Part shown: positions 35,923 through 46,362 of the stretch, in pieces
How the letters are laid out: every line of letters begins with the position of its first letter
Position numbering within the stretch: position 1 is the stretch's first letter
DNA from: Acinetobacter colistiniresistens
GTDB lineage: Bacteria; Pseudomonadota; Gammaproteobacteria; Pseudomonadales; Moraxellaceae
DNA length: 64,000 nt
NCBI RefSeq assembly: GCF_000413935.1
Contig: NZ_KE340378.1
Coordinates: 1 to 64,000, forward strand
Reading direction: 5' to 3'
Translations under genes and position numbers: made by a program
Notes under the pieces: generated by a model
The model's input: the letters and a program-made list of their open reading frames with translations, nothing else
The model's database searches: none
What the model was told of the DNA's origin: nothing

Positions 35923-37185
35923 ATGAGTGAAACTGTTCCCTCAGTTGTTGCGATTGATATTGGGACTCATAAAGTCACAGTTTTGATTGGTAAGGTCCAT
36001 GCACCGGATAAGATCCAAGTCATTGGCATGGCAACTGCTCGCAACCGAGGTATGGTTAAGGGCAAGATTGTTAGCTTAGACAAAGTGATTGCGGCCATTA
36101 AAAATGCGGTATCCGAAGCGGAGGATATGGCTGAATGCCGTATTCATAGCGCTTGGGTGTCGATTCCAAGTACTGAATTACAAAGTTTTTATGCTTCAGG
36201 CCGTACGCCAGTTGCCAACCACGATCATATTATTAGCACCAATGAAGTGGTCAGAGCTTTAGAATTGGCTAAAGCCAGCCATGTCTCGCCAGATTATTAT
36301 TTGGCCAGTGCTGTACCGTTGGGATTTGAGTTAGGCGATTCGGCTGAATGGGTGCAAAACCCAGTCAATATGTCGGCGCATAGCATGACGGGGCATTATC
36401 AGCTAATGATGATGCCAATCAGCACCATGCAAAACCTTGATCGCGCCATGAAGGGGGCCAATATCGGGGTAGAGAAAATGGTGGTGTCTTGCTTGGCAAC
36501 GGCAGAAGCCAGCCTGCTGAAAGACGAAAAAGAGTATGGGGTTTGCTTGGTCGATATTGGTGCAGGTATCACCAATATTGCCGTGTATCTGGATGGCCGT
36601 TTGGCTTTGGCTCGTACGCTTCCGCGTGGTGGTGAGAATGTTACTCGTGATATTGCCGCTGTTTTACAGACCACCACTGAAGAAGCTGAACGCATCAAGA
36701 TTTTACATGGCTGCGTGGATATGAGTGTGGTCAAACCCGATCACATGATTCAGGTACAAGGGATTGATGGTACACAAACCATCAGTCGTATTGAGCTTGC
36801 AGAAATTATCATTGCGCGCTATGAAGAAATATTTGGTCTAATTCGTGAAGAGTTGGAACATAGCGGTGCAATTCATGGGCTTTATCATGGTGTGGTACTG
36901 ACCGGTGATGCCTGTCAGATTGAAGGCATGGTGAATTTGGCACGTCGTATGTTGGGTGTGTCTGCACATTTGGGTAATCCACCGTTACAAGTCTATGCAG
37001 ATGATCAACATTTACCAGCATTGCGTCGTTCGATGTATGCAACTGCAGCGGGTTTGTTGATGTTTAGTCAGAGTGATTTGCAAGATACGGTAGAAGAACC
37101 AGAAGAGGCAAGCGATCGTAGTTTTGTTGATCGTGTTGCCAATGGTTGGAATGCATTAAATAGCAAGTTAAAGGCCATCTTTTAA
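35923..37185 (+). CDS. ftsA: cell division protein FtsA
   Basis: This 420-residue actin-like ATPase anchors FtsZ to the membrane. It shows the phosphate-binding VVAIDIGTHKVTVLIG, GMVKGKIVSLD, VSIPSTELQSFYASG and the second phosphate loop CLVDIGAGITNIAVY, then adenosine-binding GVVLTGDACQIEGM. The C-terminal amphipathic helix (GWNALNSKLKAIF) is the membrane-targeting sequence. ATG 35923 follows a weak site; FtsZ lies 164 bases downstream. Confidence 0.95.
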   Translation: MSETVPSVVAIDIGTHKVTVLIGKVHAPDKIQVIGMATARNRGMVKGKIVSLDKVIAAIKNAVSEAEDMAECRIHSAWVSIPSTELQSFYASGRTPVANHDHIISTNEVVRALELAKASHVSPDYYLASAVPLGFELGDSAEWVQNPVNMSAHSMTGHYQLMMMPISTMQNLDRAMKGANIGVEKMVVSCLATAEASLLKDEKEYGVCLVDIGAGITNIAVYLDGRLALARTLPRGGENVTRDIAAVLQTTTEEAERIKILHGCVDMSVVKPDHMIQVQGIDGTQTISRIELAEIIIARYEEIFGLIREELEHSGAIHGLYHGVVLTGDACQIEGMVNLARRMLGVSAHLGNPPLQVYADDQHLPALRRSMYATAAGLLMFSQSDLQDTVEEPEEASDRSFVDRVANGWNALNSKLKAIF

Positions 37186-37349
37186 GTTGTAGTTATTTTT
37201 GGGAAAATTTGTTAGGAAGTTGTTCGAAATCTGCCACTGTACTTGACAAGCTAGCGATTATTGAACAGCATCCTAAACATCAGTTGTTTAAAAATCAGGG
37301 CAGTAACGGGCTGAAGTAACTGCCATTAATATTAGGAAATCTAAAGGTC

Positions 37350-38531
37350 ATGGCCTCATTTGAATTTATAGAAGATGAACTAGACAATGGCAACGGTCAA
37401 GCCCGTTTCACAGTATTTGGTGTTGGTGGTGGCGGTGGTAATGCCGTGCAACACATGGCGCAATCAGATATTCAAGGTGTAAAGTTTGTTTGTGCAAATA
37501 CAGATAAACAAGCACTGGATAGTATGAATGCCCCATTCAAAATTCAATTGGGTGAACAAAGTACGCGTGGTTTAGGTGCGGGTGCAAATCCAGAGGTGGG
37601 TCAAATCGCAGCGGAAGAAAGCCGTGAAGTGATTCGTCAGCACCTTGAAGGGACTGACATGGTCTTCGTAACCGCAGGTATGGGCGGCGGTACAGGTACC
37701 GGTGCAGCACCTGTGGTTGCTGAAGTTGCCAAAGAAATGGGCATCTTGACGGTGGGTGTAGTGACTACACCATTCAACTTTGAAGGTCGTCGTCGCCAGA
37801 AGTCTGCTGAAAAAGGCATTGATGCTTTAGAAGCACACGTTGATTCATTAATTATCATACCAAACCAGCGTTTACTCAGCGTTTATGGTGATATTTCAAT
37901 GAAAGATGCCTATAAAAAGGCAGATGATGTATTGCTGAATGCTGTTCGCAGTATCTTTGACTTGGTGGTCAATCGTGGTCATATTAACCTTGACTTTGCT
38001 GACTTGAAAACCGCCATGAGTACCCGTGGTTATGCCATGATGGGTGCTGGTTTGGGCCGTGGTGAAGATCGTGCTCGCCAAGCTGCTGAGCAGGCAATCC
38101 GTAGCCCATTGCTTGATAATGTGAATATTATCAATGCAAAAGGCGTATTGATTAATATCACGGGTGGTGATGATATTACCCTGCGTGAAACAGAAATTAT
38201 TACTGATGTCGTCAACCAGATCGTTGATTTGGATGAAGGCGAAATCTTCTACGGTACGGTATTTGATCCAGACGCGCGTGATGAGTTGCGTGTCACTGTG
38301 ATTGCAACAGGTTTAACCCGTAATGCTAGTGAAGTTGATCAGAAAAGACGTGCTACGGTTTCCCATACACCTTCTGCTCAAGCAGCGCATCAGTCGGTTG
38401 ATGAAGATGATGTTCCAGCGATCAGTAAACGTGCAAATGCAGATGCACCGGCAACTGCTGCGGCAAGTTCTACACCACGTTCATCGCCAATGAGCATTCA
38501 AGACTATCTGAAAAATCAACAGCGTAAATAA
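37350..38531 (+). CDS. ftsZ: cell division protein FtsZ
   Basis: This 393-residue tubulin-like GTPase forms the Z-ring. The N-terminal nucleotide fold shows [14 protein letters not shown], the tubulin signature [26 protein letters not shown] and [10 protein letters not shown]; the synergy-loop region has [21 protein letters not shown] polar linker leads to the conserved C-terminal peptide [11 protein letters not shown] that binds FtsA and other partners. The 164-base gap before it probably carries its own promoter. A clear terminator follows. Confidence 0.97.
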   Translation: MASFEFIEDELDNGNGQARFTVFGVGGGGGNAVQHMAQSDIQGVKFVCANTDKQALDSMNAPFKIQLGEQSTRGLGAGANPEVGQIAAEESREVIRQHLEGTDMVFVTAGMGGGTGTGAAPVVAEVAKEMGILTVGVVTTPFNFEGRRRQKSAEKGIDALEAHVDSLIIIPNQRLLSVYGDISMKDAYKKADDVLLNAVRSIFDLVVNRGHINLDFADLKTAMSTRGYAMMGAGLGRGEDRARQAAEQAIRSPLLDNVNIINAKGVLINITGGDDITLRETEIITDVVNQIVDLDEGEIFYGTVFDPDARDELRVTVIATGLTRNASEVDQKRRATVSHTPSAQAAHQSVDEDDVPAISKRANADAPATAAASSTPRSSPMSIQDYLKNQQRK

Positions 38532-38550
38532 TAAAATCATATATTTAGCG

Positions 38551-38581
38551 AAAGGGGGTAAGTAATTACCCCCTTTTTTAT
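38551..38581. terminator. terminator of ftsZ
   Basis: AAAGGGGGTAA and TTACCCCCTTT pair around GTAA, followed by seven T. Confidence 0.9.
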
Positions 38582-38642
38582 TTTTTTAAAATGGCAAAAT
38601 ATGCTAAGTTATATCGGTTTTTGCAAATGAAGTTGGTATGGC

Positions 38643-39545
38643 ATGTTGAAACAACGTACTCTCAAGCGTGTGGTGAAAGCGAGCGGGATTGGTCTGCATA
38701 GTGGTCAAAAGGTGCTGATTAATTTTGTTCCACACCATATTGATGGAGGTATTGTCTTTCGCCGTATCGACTTAAATCCCCCTGTAGAGATTCCTGCGAA
38801 TGCTTTACTCATTCAAGAAGCCTTTATGTGCTCGAATCTGGTTCGTGAAGATATCAAAGTCGGTACCATTGAACATGTGATGAGTGCCATTGCAGGCTTG
38901 GGGATTGATAATCTGATTGTAGAGGTCTCCGCTTCTGAAGTTCCGATTATGGATGGCAGTGCAGGCCCTTTTATTTATTTGCTGATGCAGGGTGAATTGG
39001 CGGAGCAAGATGCGCCAAAGAAGTTCATTCGTATTTTAAAGCCAGTTGAGGCTTTAATTGACGATAAAAAAGCCATTTTTTCTCCGCATTCGGGTTTTCA
39101 ACTGAATTTCACCATTGACTTTGACCATCCTGCCTTTGCCAAAGAATATCAGTCCGCTACGATTGATTTCTCGACTGAAACTTTTGTCTATGAAGTGAGT
39201 GAGGCGAGAACTTTTGGTTTTATGAAAGATTTGGATTATCTAAAAGCCAATAATCTGGCGCTGGGTGCAAGCTTGGAAAACGCCATTGGTGTCGATGATA
39301 CCGGGGTGGTGAATGAGGAAGGTTTGCGCTTTGCCGATGAGTTTGTTCGTCACAAAATTCTAGATGCAGTCGGTGACTTATATTTGCTTGGGCATCAAAT
39401 TATTGCCAAGTTTGATGGCTATAAGTCGGGTCATGCATTAAACAATCAGTTACTGCGCAATGTTCAAAACGATCCAAGCAGCTATGAAATTGTAACATTT
39501 AATAACGAGAGTGATTGTCCAATTCCTTATGTAAGTGTGACATAA
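38643..39545 (+). CDS. lpxC: LpxC, UDP-3-O-acyl-GlcNAc deacetylase
   Basis: This 300-residue zinc deacetylase performs the committed step of lipid A synthesis. It begins [20 protein letters not shown], has the zinc-binding [12 protein letters not shown] (first His) and [18 protein letters not shown] with the second metal and catalytic residues, and ends in the usual C-terminal extension. All key residues of the enzyme are present. It is transcribed downstream of ftsZ behind a terminator, as in the classic order of the dcw region. Confidence 0.96.
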   Translation: MLKQRTLKRVVKASGIGLHSGQKVLINFVPHHIDGGIVFRRIDLNPPVEIPANALLIQEAFMCSNLVREDIKVGTIEHVMSAIAGLGIDNLIVEVSASEVPIMDGSAGPFIYLLMQGELAEQDAPKKFIRILKPVEALIDDKKAIFSPHSGFQLNFTIDFDHPAFAKEYQSATIDFSTETFVYEVSEARTFGFMKDLDYLKANNLALGASLENAIGVDDTGVVNEEGLRFADEFVRHKILDAVGDLYLLGHQIIAKFDGYKSGHALNNQLLRNVQNDPSSYEIVTFNNESDCPIPYVSVT

Positions 39546-39643
39546 GTCATTGTCTTTTATTGTCTATGTTATATTATAACAATTGAATATGAGATTTTTG
39601 TCACATAAAAAGAGTGTGTATTCCAACACTTAATATATGCAGT

Positions 39644-40084
39644 TTACTTTTTATTGCTTGCCAAACGTAGCAAAGCTTGGCTAAGCTTAGGGTCGCTCAC
39701 ATATTCAGCGGCACTGCGCAATAGCTCTTGGGTCTCTGATGTAAGTGCTTTTGTTGGGGGAGAGGGTTCACGAGAGGCAGTTGTCTTGTTTCTTAAACGA
39801 ACTTGGATTTTTCGTAATTCCTTGAGTCCTTCGAGCTGAGCTAACTGCGCAACATAGTGGCTTTGTAAATAGCTGAGTTGACTAATCATTGCTTGATTTT
39901 CACCAGTGATGATCAAAACACCATGTTGATAACAAACAACCTGCCATTGCTCTGGTTGGGGCAGTAAGGGTTGAATAATTTTCGTAAGTTGTTTCCATTG
40001 TGTGACTTGCGTCGTCAGAAACGTTAAGTTTCCAGTTTTTATGTGTTGTCCTTTCTGTTGGAAAACGTTGTTAGGTTCAGACAT
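39644..40084 (-). CDS. DUF721/DciA-like protein
   Basis: This 146-residue protein has the DUF721/DciA-type core: a helix-rich segment (VTQWKQLTKIIQPLL), then WQVVCYQHGVLIITGENQAM, YLQSHYVAQLAQLEGLKELRKIQVRL. The family includes DciA, the helicase loader of many bacteria lacking DnaC. The location between lpxC and the M23 peptidase gene, opposite in direction, is familiar in related genera. A helicase-loading role is inferred from family only. Confidence 0.75.
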   Translation of the reverse strand: MSEPNNVFQQKGQHIKTGNLTFLTTQVTQWKQLTKIIQPLLPQPEQWQVVCYQHGVLIITGENQAMISQLSYLQSHYVAQLAQLEGLKELRKIQVRLRNKTTASREPSPPTKALTSETQELLRSAAEYVSDPKLSQALLRLASNKK

Positions 40085-40189
40085 GGAACTTCCTCGGAGG
40101 TGATGTGTCCATCTTAAGCGTTTGGTTCAGCTGTTATCAAGGAAGAGATGATAAAGGAACGTTTGAAGGACGGTTTCAAGAGGTTTTTT

Positions 40190-40891
40190 ATGCATCATAC
40201 GCGTCGTATTTTACTCGCATTTTCATTGGCTGCTTCAGCTGCTTCGGTTGCTTTCGCGGATTATCAGAACATTGGTCAGGCTACAGGCGATGACCGTTTA
40301 GAGCAACTCTCTAAAACCTTAGCTCAAGGTTCTTATACTCATTCTGCTGATATGGATCTGCCAGCCGTATCGAATGTGTCAATTAAATTACGTGAAAAAA
40401 CCATTGAATTGAATAACGCCTCGATCGAAAAGAAATATGGTCGTTCAGCGATTTCATCTCAGGATAATGCAGCTTCATTCTCTGCCAATACGGGTTACTC
40501 TTGGTTGGTCAGTCATCCATTGCAAGAAGGACGTGTGAGTTCTTCTTGGGGAAATCGCACCTTACTCGGTTCAACGCGTCATCATTCAGGTGTTGATCTC
40601 GCTGCGCCATCAGGCACGCCAATTTATGCCACTGGCCCTGGTGTGGTGACTAAATCAGGTTGGGGTACAGGTTATGGTCAATATGTTGAAATTGATCATG
40701 GCAATGGTTACATCACTCGTTATGCGCATGCATCTCGTTTGATTGTGAACGCGGGTGATCGCGTCAGCGCAGGTGAGCATATTGCCAATGTCGGTTGTAC
40801 GGGTCGTTGTACCGGGCCGCATTTACATTTTGAAGTAGTGAAAGATGGTCAACGTAAAAATCCATCTACTTACTTAGCAATGTTGCCTTAA
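40190..40891 (+). CDS. M23-family peptidase
   Basis: This 233-residue secreted metallopeptidase has a LytM/M23 domain that cuts peptidoglycan cross-links or regulates amidases. ATG 40190 precedes MHHTRRILLAFSLAASAASVAFA, a good signal peptide; a frame start 14 codons earlier (40148) is possible. The C-terminal domain carries both zinc-site motifs, HHSGVDLAAPSG and HLHFE, and a GNGYITRYAH stretch. The intact metal ligands suggest an active enzyme. A terminator follows. Confidence 0.9.
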   Translation: MHHTRRILLAFSLAASAASVAFADYQNIGQATGDDRLEQLSKTLAQGSYTHSADMDLPAVSNVSIKLREKTIELNNASIEKKYGRSAISSQDNAASFSANTGYSWLVSHPLQEGRVSSSWGNRTLLGSTRHHSGVDLAAPSGTPIYATGPGVVTKSGWGTGYGQYVEIDHGNGYITRYAHASRLIVNAGDRVSAGEHIANVGCTGRCTGPHLHFEVVKDGQRKNPSTYLAMLP

Positions 40892-40926
40892 TGTAATTTG
40901 TTAACAGTTGTATATCAATGTGAAGA

Positions 40927-40953
40927 AAGAATCGCCTTTATTGGCGATTTTTT
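40927..40953 (+). terminator. terminator of the M23 peptidase gene
   Basis: AATCGCC and GGCGATT pair around TTTATT, followed by a run of T. Confidence 0.8.
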
Positions 40954-41096
40954 ATGTGTTTTGTTTCATTTCGGTCAATGACTATTTTGTCAGAAAATAA
41001 TAAGGCGTTTTGCATTCAGCTAGGGCAATACCCCTTGCAAAGCAAAACATGATAAAAATAGGGTCGACAAATAACTTAAGGGAAAAGGTGAATTGT

Positions 41097-43814
41097 ATGG
41101 CGTTTTATGGCGACTCTGACGCGCAAGAAACCCAAGAATGGCAAGAAGCATTTGATTCTGTATTACAACACATGGGCACGGAACGCGCTGCTTTCTTACT
41201 AGAAAAACTTTACCAACGGGCAATTGCGAAACATGTGCCAATCCAGCGCTTAAATACACCTTACCTCAATACCATTTCAGTTGCAGAACAACCGGCGATG
41301 CCTGGCGATCAGGATATGGAACGCCGTATCCGTGCCTTGATTCGCTGGAACGCTTTGGCGATGGTATTACGTGCGAACAAGACTGGGGATGATCTCGGTG
41401 GTCACCTTGCAAGTTTCGCATCGTCTGCGACCTTGTACGATGTGGGCTTTAACCATTTCTTCCGCGCTGCCTCAGATAATTTCGGCGGCGACATGATTTA
41501 TTACCAAGGTCACTGTGCACCGGGTATCTATGCACGTTCTTTCCTTGAAGGGCGTTTAAATGAAGAACAGTTAAGTAATTTCCGCCGTGAAGTGGGCGGT
41601 AATGGTTTACCAAGCTATCCACATCCCTATTTAATGCCAGACTATTGGCAATTCCCAACCGTATCCATGGGTCTGGGTCCAATCATGTCGATCTATCAGG
41701 CACACATTCAAAAATATTTGATGAATCGTGGCTTGATCAAAGAAGAAGATCGTAAAGTCTGGGCTTATCTGGGCGATGGTGAGATGGATGAGCCAGAAAG
41801 TACAGGTGCAATTTCATTGGCTGGCCGTGAAAAGCTGGATAACCTGATTTGGGTGGTGAACTGTAACTTACAGCGCCTCGATGGTCCTGTACGTGGTAAC
41901 GGTAAAATTATTCAAGAATTAGAATCGTTATTCCGTGGTGCGGGCTGGCGTGTGATTAAAGTGGTGTGGGGTCGTCATTGGGATCCACTGCTTGCGCAAG
42001 ACAGTTCTGGTGCTTTAAAAGCAGTCATGGAAGAAACTGTAGATGGTGAGTATCAGCGCTATCAAGTAAAAGGTGGTGCATATACTCGTGAGAAATTCTT
42101 TGGCAAGTACCCTGAAGCTGCGGAACTGGTCAAAGATTTAAGCGATGAAGACATTGATAATCTTAACCGTGGTGGTCATGACCCGTACAAAGTTTTTGCT
42201 GCCTATGCAGAAGCAATGAAAGCCAAAGGTCAACCCACCGTTATTCTTGCAAAAACGGTTAAAGGTTATGGTTTGTCTGAAGAAATTGAAGCGGTGAACA
42301 AAACTCACCAAATCAAAAAAATGCAGATCGACTCTTTGAAATATGTACGTGACCGTTTTAACCTGCCATTTACAGATGATAAGTTAGAAGAGCTCCCGTT
42401 CTACCGCCCAAGTGAAAACTCTCCAGAAATGAAGTATATGAAGGCGCGTCGTGAAGCATTAGGGGGTTACCTACCTGCACGCCGTCGTGAGAGTGAAACT
42501 TTAGCGATTCCTGAATTATCAGTCTTTGATGCTGTTTTAAATGGTTCTGGTGGTAAAGAACAATCGACCACGATGCTGATGGTTCGTTTAATTGCTGCTT
42601 TACTGAAAGAAAAAGCCATTAAAGACCGTGTCGTACCGATCGTTCCAGATGAAGCACGTACCTTTGGTTTAGAAGGGATGTTCCGTCAACTCGGTATTTA
42701 TGCCGCTCATGGTCAAAAATATACCCCAGAAGACCAAGAGCAGTTAATGCATTACCGTGAAGCAAGTGACGGCCACATGCTGCAAGAAGGAATTAACGAA
42801 GCGGGTGCAATGAGTGCATGGGCTGCGTTGGCAACCAGTTATTCAACCAATAACTTGCCGATGATTCCAATGTACATGTACTACTCAATGTTCGGTTTCC
42901 AACGTATTGGTGATATCGCATGGGCTGCGGGTGATGCACAGGCACAAGGTTTCTTGCTCGGTGCAACGGCTGGCCGTACCACATTGAACGGTGAAGGTTT
43001 ACAGCACCAAGATGGTCATTCACATATCTTGGCGAACACCATTCCAAACTGTGTATCTTATGATCCATGTTTTGGTTATGAATTGGCAGTGATCGTACAC
43101 GACGGTTTACAACGAATGTATGTGAACCAAGAGCGAGTGTTCTATTACTTAACCGTAATGAATGAAAACTACGAGCATCCTGCAATGCCAGAAGGCGCTG
43201 AGGAAGGCATTAAACGTGGTATGTACTTGTTCGAAAAAGACGAAAAAGCCTCTGTGCAATTATTGGGTTCAGGTGTCATTCTTCGTGAAGTGATTAAAGC
43301 TGCGAAAATCTTGCGTGATGAATACCAAATCCATTCAAACGTTTGGAGTGTCACCAGCTTCAATGAGTTGTCACGTGATGGTATGGCATGTGAAGAATAC
43401 AACCGCTTACACCCACTGACTGAAGACGTAAAAGAATCTTGGGTATCTAAACAGTTGCGTGGTACAGCAGGTATTGTCGTTTCTGCGACTGACCATATGC
43501 GTGCATATAGTGAACAGATCCGTGCATATCTCCCAGATGGTCGTCCATTTGTTGCATTAGGTACAGATGGTTACGGTCGTTCAGATACACGTGCCAACTT
43601 ACGTAGTTTCTTTGGTGTTGATGCTGCGCATATTGTGGTTGCGACGTTGAAAAAACTAGCGGACGAAGGTGAAGTTGATGCACGTTTAGTGAAAGATGCA
43701 ATTTCTAACTTTGAGTTAGATACTGACCGTCCAGTGGCTTGGGCGCCACAAGCGCATCCAGAAGTTCAGGCCGTTGCTGAATACAATGAAACGCAAACAG
43801 GTGAGGGGAAATAA
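41097..43814 (+). CDS. aceE: pyruvate dehydrogenase E1, homodimeric
   Basis: This 905-residue thiamine-diphosphate enzyme decarboxylates pyruvate and acetylates the lipoyl groups of AceF. ATG 41097 follows GGAAAAGG and starts MAFYGDSDAQETQEWQEAF; the frame is open further upstream but without signals. The N-terminal half shows YYQGHCAPGIYARSFLEGRL and the ThDP motif GDGEMDEPESTG...NCNLQRLDGPV; the central part has FGLEGMFRQLGIY and GEGLQHQDGHSH. It ends two bases before aceF, so they are cotranscribed. Confidence 0.97.
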   Translation: MAFYGDSDAQETQEWQEAFDSVLQHMGTERAAFLLEKLYQRAIAKHVPIQRLNTPYLNTISVAEQPAMPGDQDMERRIRALIRWNALAMVLRANKTGDDLGGHLASFASSATLYDVGFNHFFRAASDNFGGDMIYYQGHCAPGIYARSFLEGRLNEEQLSNFRREVGGNGLPSYPHPYLMPDYWQFPTVSMGLGPIMSIYQAHIQKYLMNRGLIKEEDRKVWAYLGDGEMDEPESTGAISLAGREKLDNLIWVVNCNLQRLDGPVRGNGKIIQELESLFRGAGWRVIKVVWGRHWDPLLAQDSSGALKAVMEETVDGEYQRYQVKGGAYTREKFFGKYPEAAELVKDLSDEDIDNLNRGGHDPYKVFAAYAEAMKAKGQPTVILAKTVKGYGLSEEIEAVNKTHQIKKMQIDSLKYVRDRFNLPFTDDKLEELPFYRPSENSPEMKYMKARREALGGYLPARRRESETLAIPELSVFDAVLNGSGGKEQSTTMLMVRLIAALLKEKAIKDRVVPIVPDEARTFGLEGMFRQLGIYAAHGQKYTPEDQEQLMHYREASDGHMLQEGINEAGAMSAWAALATSYSTNNLPMIPMYMYYSMFGFQRIGDIAWAAGDAQAQGFLLGATAGRTTLNGEGLQHQDGHSHILANTIPNCVSYDPCFGYELAVIVHDGLQRMYVNQERVFYYLTVMNENYEHPAMPEGAEEGIKRGMYLFEKDEKASVQLLGSGVILREVIKAAKILRDEYQIHSNVWSVTSFNELSRDGMACEEYNRLHPLTEDVKESWVSKQLRGTAGIVVSATDHMRAYSEQIRAYLPDGRPFVALGTDGYGRSDTRANLRSFFGVDAAHIVVATLKKLADEGEVDARLVKDAISNFELDTDRPVAWAPQAHPEVQAVAEYNETQTGEGK

Positions 43815-43816
43815 TC

Positions 43817-45778
43817 ATGCAAATCCAAGCACCTGATATTGGCGTAGATAAAGCACTGGTTGCAGAAATCTTGGTCAAAGTCGGCGACCGTGTTGCGGTT
43901 GATGATAGCCTTTTGGTCTTAGAATCAGATAAGGCAACGGTAGAAGTACCAAGCACTGCGGCCGGTATCGTGAAAAGTATTCTGGTTCAACAGGGCGATG
44001 AAGTCACTGAAGGCGTTGCATTGATTGAATTAGAGTCTGAGTCTGCTGCTGAATCACCTGCCAACGAAGCACCGAAAGCGGAAGCGCCAAAAGCTGAAGC
44101 AAAACCTGTGGCAGCCGAAACAAAAGCGCAACCAGCTGCTGCTCCAGCAGCGACTTCAAGCCAGATTGTGGATGTAAAAGTTCCAGATATTGGTGTAGAA
44201 AAAGCGTTAGTTGCTGAAGTGTTGGTCAAAGTCGGTGATCAGATTGAACCTGAACAAAGTATTGTTGTGGTTGAATCAGATAAAGCGACGGTAGAAGTCC
44301 CAAGCTCGGTTGCGGGGATTGTGGAAGCGATCCAAATAAAAGAAGGTGACAGCATTAAGGAAGGCGTGGTCTTGATACAGGTCAAGACTGTGAGTTCGGC
44401 TGCTGCACCAGAACCACAAGCAGCACCTGCTCAAACAGAAGCGCCAGTCGCAACAACAGAAGCACCAGCTGCAACGAATATCTCAACAGGTAATGTTGAA
44501 ATTGAAGTACCTGACCTGGGTGTAGAAAAAGCACTTGTTTCAGAAATTCTGGTGAATGTTGGTGATCGCGTTGAAGCCCAACAAAGCTTATGCGTGGTTG
44601 AGTCAGATAAGGCTTCGGTTGAAGTGCCAAGCTCAGTAGCAGGAATTGTGAAAGCAATTCATGTCTCTGCCAATCAAGAAGTTCGTCAAGGCATGGCTTT
44701 GGCAACAATTGAGGTGAGTGGTGGTCAGGCTGCTGCACCAGCAGCAGTGCCAAAAGCTCAACCAGCCGCGACGCCTGCTGCACCAGCAAAACCACAGGTA
44801 GTACCGACAGCAGCACCGAGTGCCCCAGCGCAAGCTGAGAAGCTGACCAAAGAGCAAGAAGCAGACAATGCCAAAGTCTATGCTGGCCCAGCGGTACGTA
44901 AACTGGCACGCGAGTTAGGTGTAGTTCTTGGACAGGTCAAAGCCTCTGGTGAGCATGGTCGCGTGATGAAGGACGATGTTTTTGCCTATGTGAAAACGCG
45001 TTTGACTGCACCACAGCCTGCATCGACCTCTCAAGCTGCGCCAGTGGCTTCGGGCTTACCGAAGTTGCCAGACTTTAATGCATTTGGTGGCGGTGAAGTG
45101 AAAGCGATGACGCGTTTACAGCAAGTGTCTGTACCGCAATTGTTGTTGAACAATTTCATTCCACAAGTGACACAGTTTGATTTAGCAGATATTACCGAAC
45201 TCGAAGCATGGCGTGGCGAACTGAAAGATGGCTTTAAAAAGCAGGGTCTTAGCTTAACGATTTTGGCCTTTATCGCTAAAGCAGTCGCGCACTTGTTGAA
45301 AGAAGAACCTTATTTCGCTGGCCATTTGGCTGATGATCAGAAGTCAGTATTGTTGCGTAACGAAATTCATATGGGGATTGCGGTTGCAACGCCAGATGGT
45401 TTAACGGTTCCAGTACTGCGTAATCCTGACCAGAAATCAATTAAGCAAATTGCAGCTGAATTGGCGGAACTCAGCCAGAAAGCGCGTGATCGTAAATTGT
45501 CACCGAAAGATTTACAGGGTGCCAACTTTACCATTACCAGCTTAGGCAGTATTGGTGGTACCGCATTTACGCCATTGGTGAATTGGCCGCAAGTCGCGAT
45601 TTTAGGTATTTCACCTGCAACCATGCAACCGGTTTGGAATGGCAAAGACTTTGATCCACGCCTGATGTTGCCATTATCCTTGTCTTATGACCATCGTGTG
45701 ATTAATGGTGCGGATGCTGCGCGTTTTACCAATAAGCTAACCAAGTTATTAAAAGATATTCGTAGCTTATTGCTCTAA
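43817..45778 (+). CDS. aceF: dihydrolipoamide acetyltransferase (PDH E2), three lipoyl domains
   Basis: This 653-residue E2 core of pyruvate dehydrogenase moves acetyl groups to CoA. Three lipoyl domains are present, each with an ESDKA(T/S)VEVPS motif; the lipoylated lysines fall at K39, K156 and K265. Ala/Pro-rich linkers separate them. The E1/E3-binding domain follows (VYAGPAVRKLARELGV), then the catalytic domain with the active-site DHRVINGADAARF near the C-terminus. The E3 (lpd) gene is not in the window. Confidence 0.96.
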   Translation: MQIQAPDIGVDKALVAEILVKVGDRVAVDDSLLVLESDKATVEVPSTAAGIVKSILVQQGDEVTEGVALIELESESAAESPANEAPKAEAPKAEAKPVAAETKAQPAAAPAATSSQIVDVKVPDIGVEKALVAEVLVKVGDQIEPEQSIVVVESDKATVEVPSSVAGIVEAIQIKEGDSIKEGVVLIQVKTVSSAAAPEPQAAPAQTEAPVATTEAPAATNISTGNVEIEVPDLGVEKALVSEILVNVGDRVEAQQSLCVVESDKASVEVPSSVAGIVKAIHVSANQEVRQGMALATIEVSGGQAAAPAAVPKAQPAATPAAPAKPQVVPTAAPSAPAQAEKLTKEQEADNAKVYAGPAVRKLARELGVVLGQVKASGEHGRVMKDDVFAYVKTRLTAPQPASTSQAAPVASGLPKLPDFNAFGGGEVKAMTRLQQVSVPQLLLNNFIPQVTQFDLADITELEAWRGELKDGFKKQGLSLTILAFIAKAVAHLLKEEPYFAGHLADDQKSVLLRNEIHMGIAVATPDGLTVPVLRNPDQKSIKQIAAELAELSQKARDRKLSPKDLQGANFTITSLGSIGGTAFTPLVNWPQVAILGISPATMQPVWNGKDFDPRLMLPLSLSYDHRVINGADAARFTNKLTKLLKDIRSLLL

Positions 45779-45792
45779 TCGTATTTGAATCT

Positions 45793-45820
45793 AGAAAACC
45801 TCGCATACGCGGGGTTTTCT
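45793..45820 (+). terminator. terminator of aceEF
   Basis: AAAACCTCGC and GCGGGGTTTT pair around ATAC, with a T-G pair in the stem. Confidence 0.75.
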
Positions 45821-45899
45821 ATTTTTAGGCTGAAAATATACGACTTTATTTATGTTATGTTGGATGGAAAATAGATTTTCATTGATTGCAGGAGCACGG

Positions 45900-46187
45900 A
45901 TGTTGGTGATTTATCGGGTGATGTTGCCGCTATTGCTCATTGTTTTTGTCTTGATGGGTGCATGGGTGAGCTTTCTGCATTTCCCTTGGGAGTGGGTCAT
46001 GTATGTTGTTATGGGCTTAGAAGTCTTTGTGGCGACCATCGTGATGATGATGGAATATCAGGCGCAACATATTGGAGGTGCCAGTGGCTGGGGCAGTTTT
46101 GGTTTTTTAGGTTTAAGTGCCTATTTGGCTTTCTTTTTGGGGCTCGCCCGCGTGTTGCTCTGGAGTTACCAAAAATTTTGCTCATAA
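45900..46187 (+). CDS. small three-helix membrane protein, unknown function
   Basis: This 95-residue product has three hydrophobic helices (about residues 3-25, 31-50 and 65-88) with a Met-rich middle, MVYVVMGLEVFVATIVMMME-like. ATG 45900 was preferred to the earlier ATG at 45852, because it has a GGAGCACGG site and starts directly ahead of the first helix. No recognised family. The next gene, a metal exporter, begins beyond the riboswitch, so the two are not clearly linked. Confidence 0.6.
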   Translation: MLVIYRVMLPLLLIVFVLMGAWVSFLHFPWEWVMYVVMGLEVFVATIVMMMEYQAQHIGGASGWGSFGFLGLSAYLAFFLGLARVLLWSYQKFCS

Positions 46188-46224
46188 AGATTCAAAACGA
46201 TTTTATTGTTTGATAGAATGAACT

Positions 46225-46362
46225 CACTTCATTGGGGAGTAGCCGCTCTTTACGCAAAGTAAAGAGGTGATGATCAACATAATTGTTCAACTGAACATGG
46301 TCATCATAGCAAAGAACCAAGAACAGCTTTTCAGCTGTGCTTTTGTTGGCAAGACCTTTGAT
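46225..46362 (+). promoter_or_regulatory. yybP-ykoY manganese riboswitch
   Basis: The two conserved internal-loop strands of the yybP-ykoY motif are clear: GGGGAGTAGCCG near 46234 and GGCAAGACCTTTG near 46348, joined by a helical stem with an inner hairpin (TGATGATC...GGTCATCA). The class binds Mn2+ and switches on manganese efflux genes. The following segment has GGCTAGCA (46393-46400) and TGCTAGCC (46426-46433), a perfect 8-bp stem before the ATG that may be the expression platform. The gene it precedes is a UPF0016 exporter, a known target. Confidence 0.93.
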
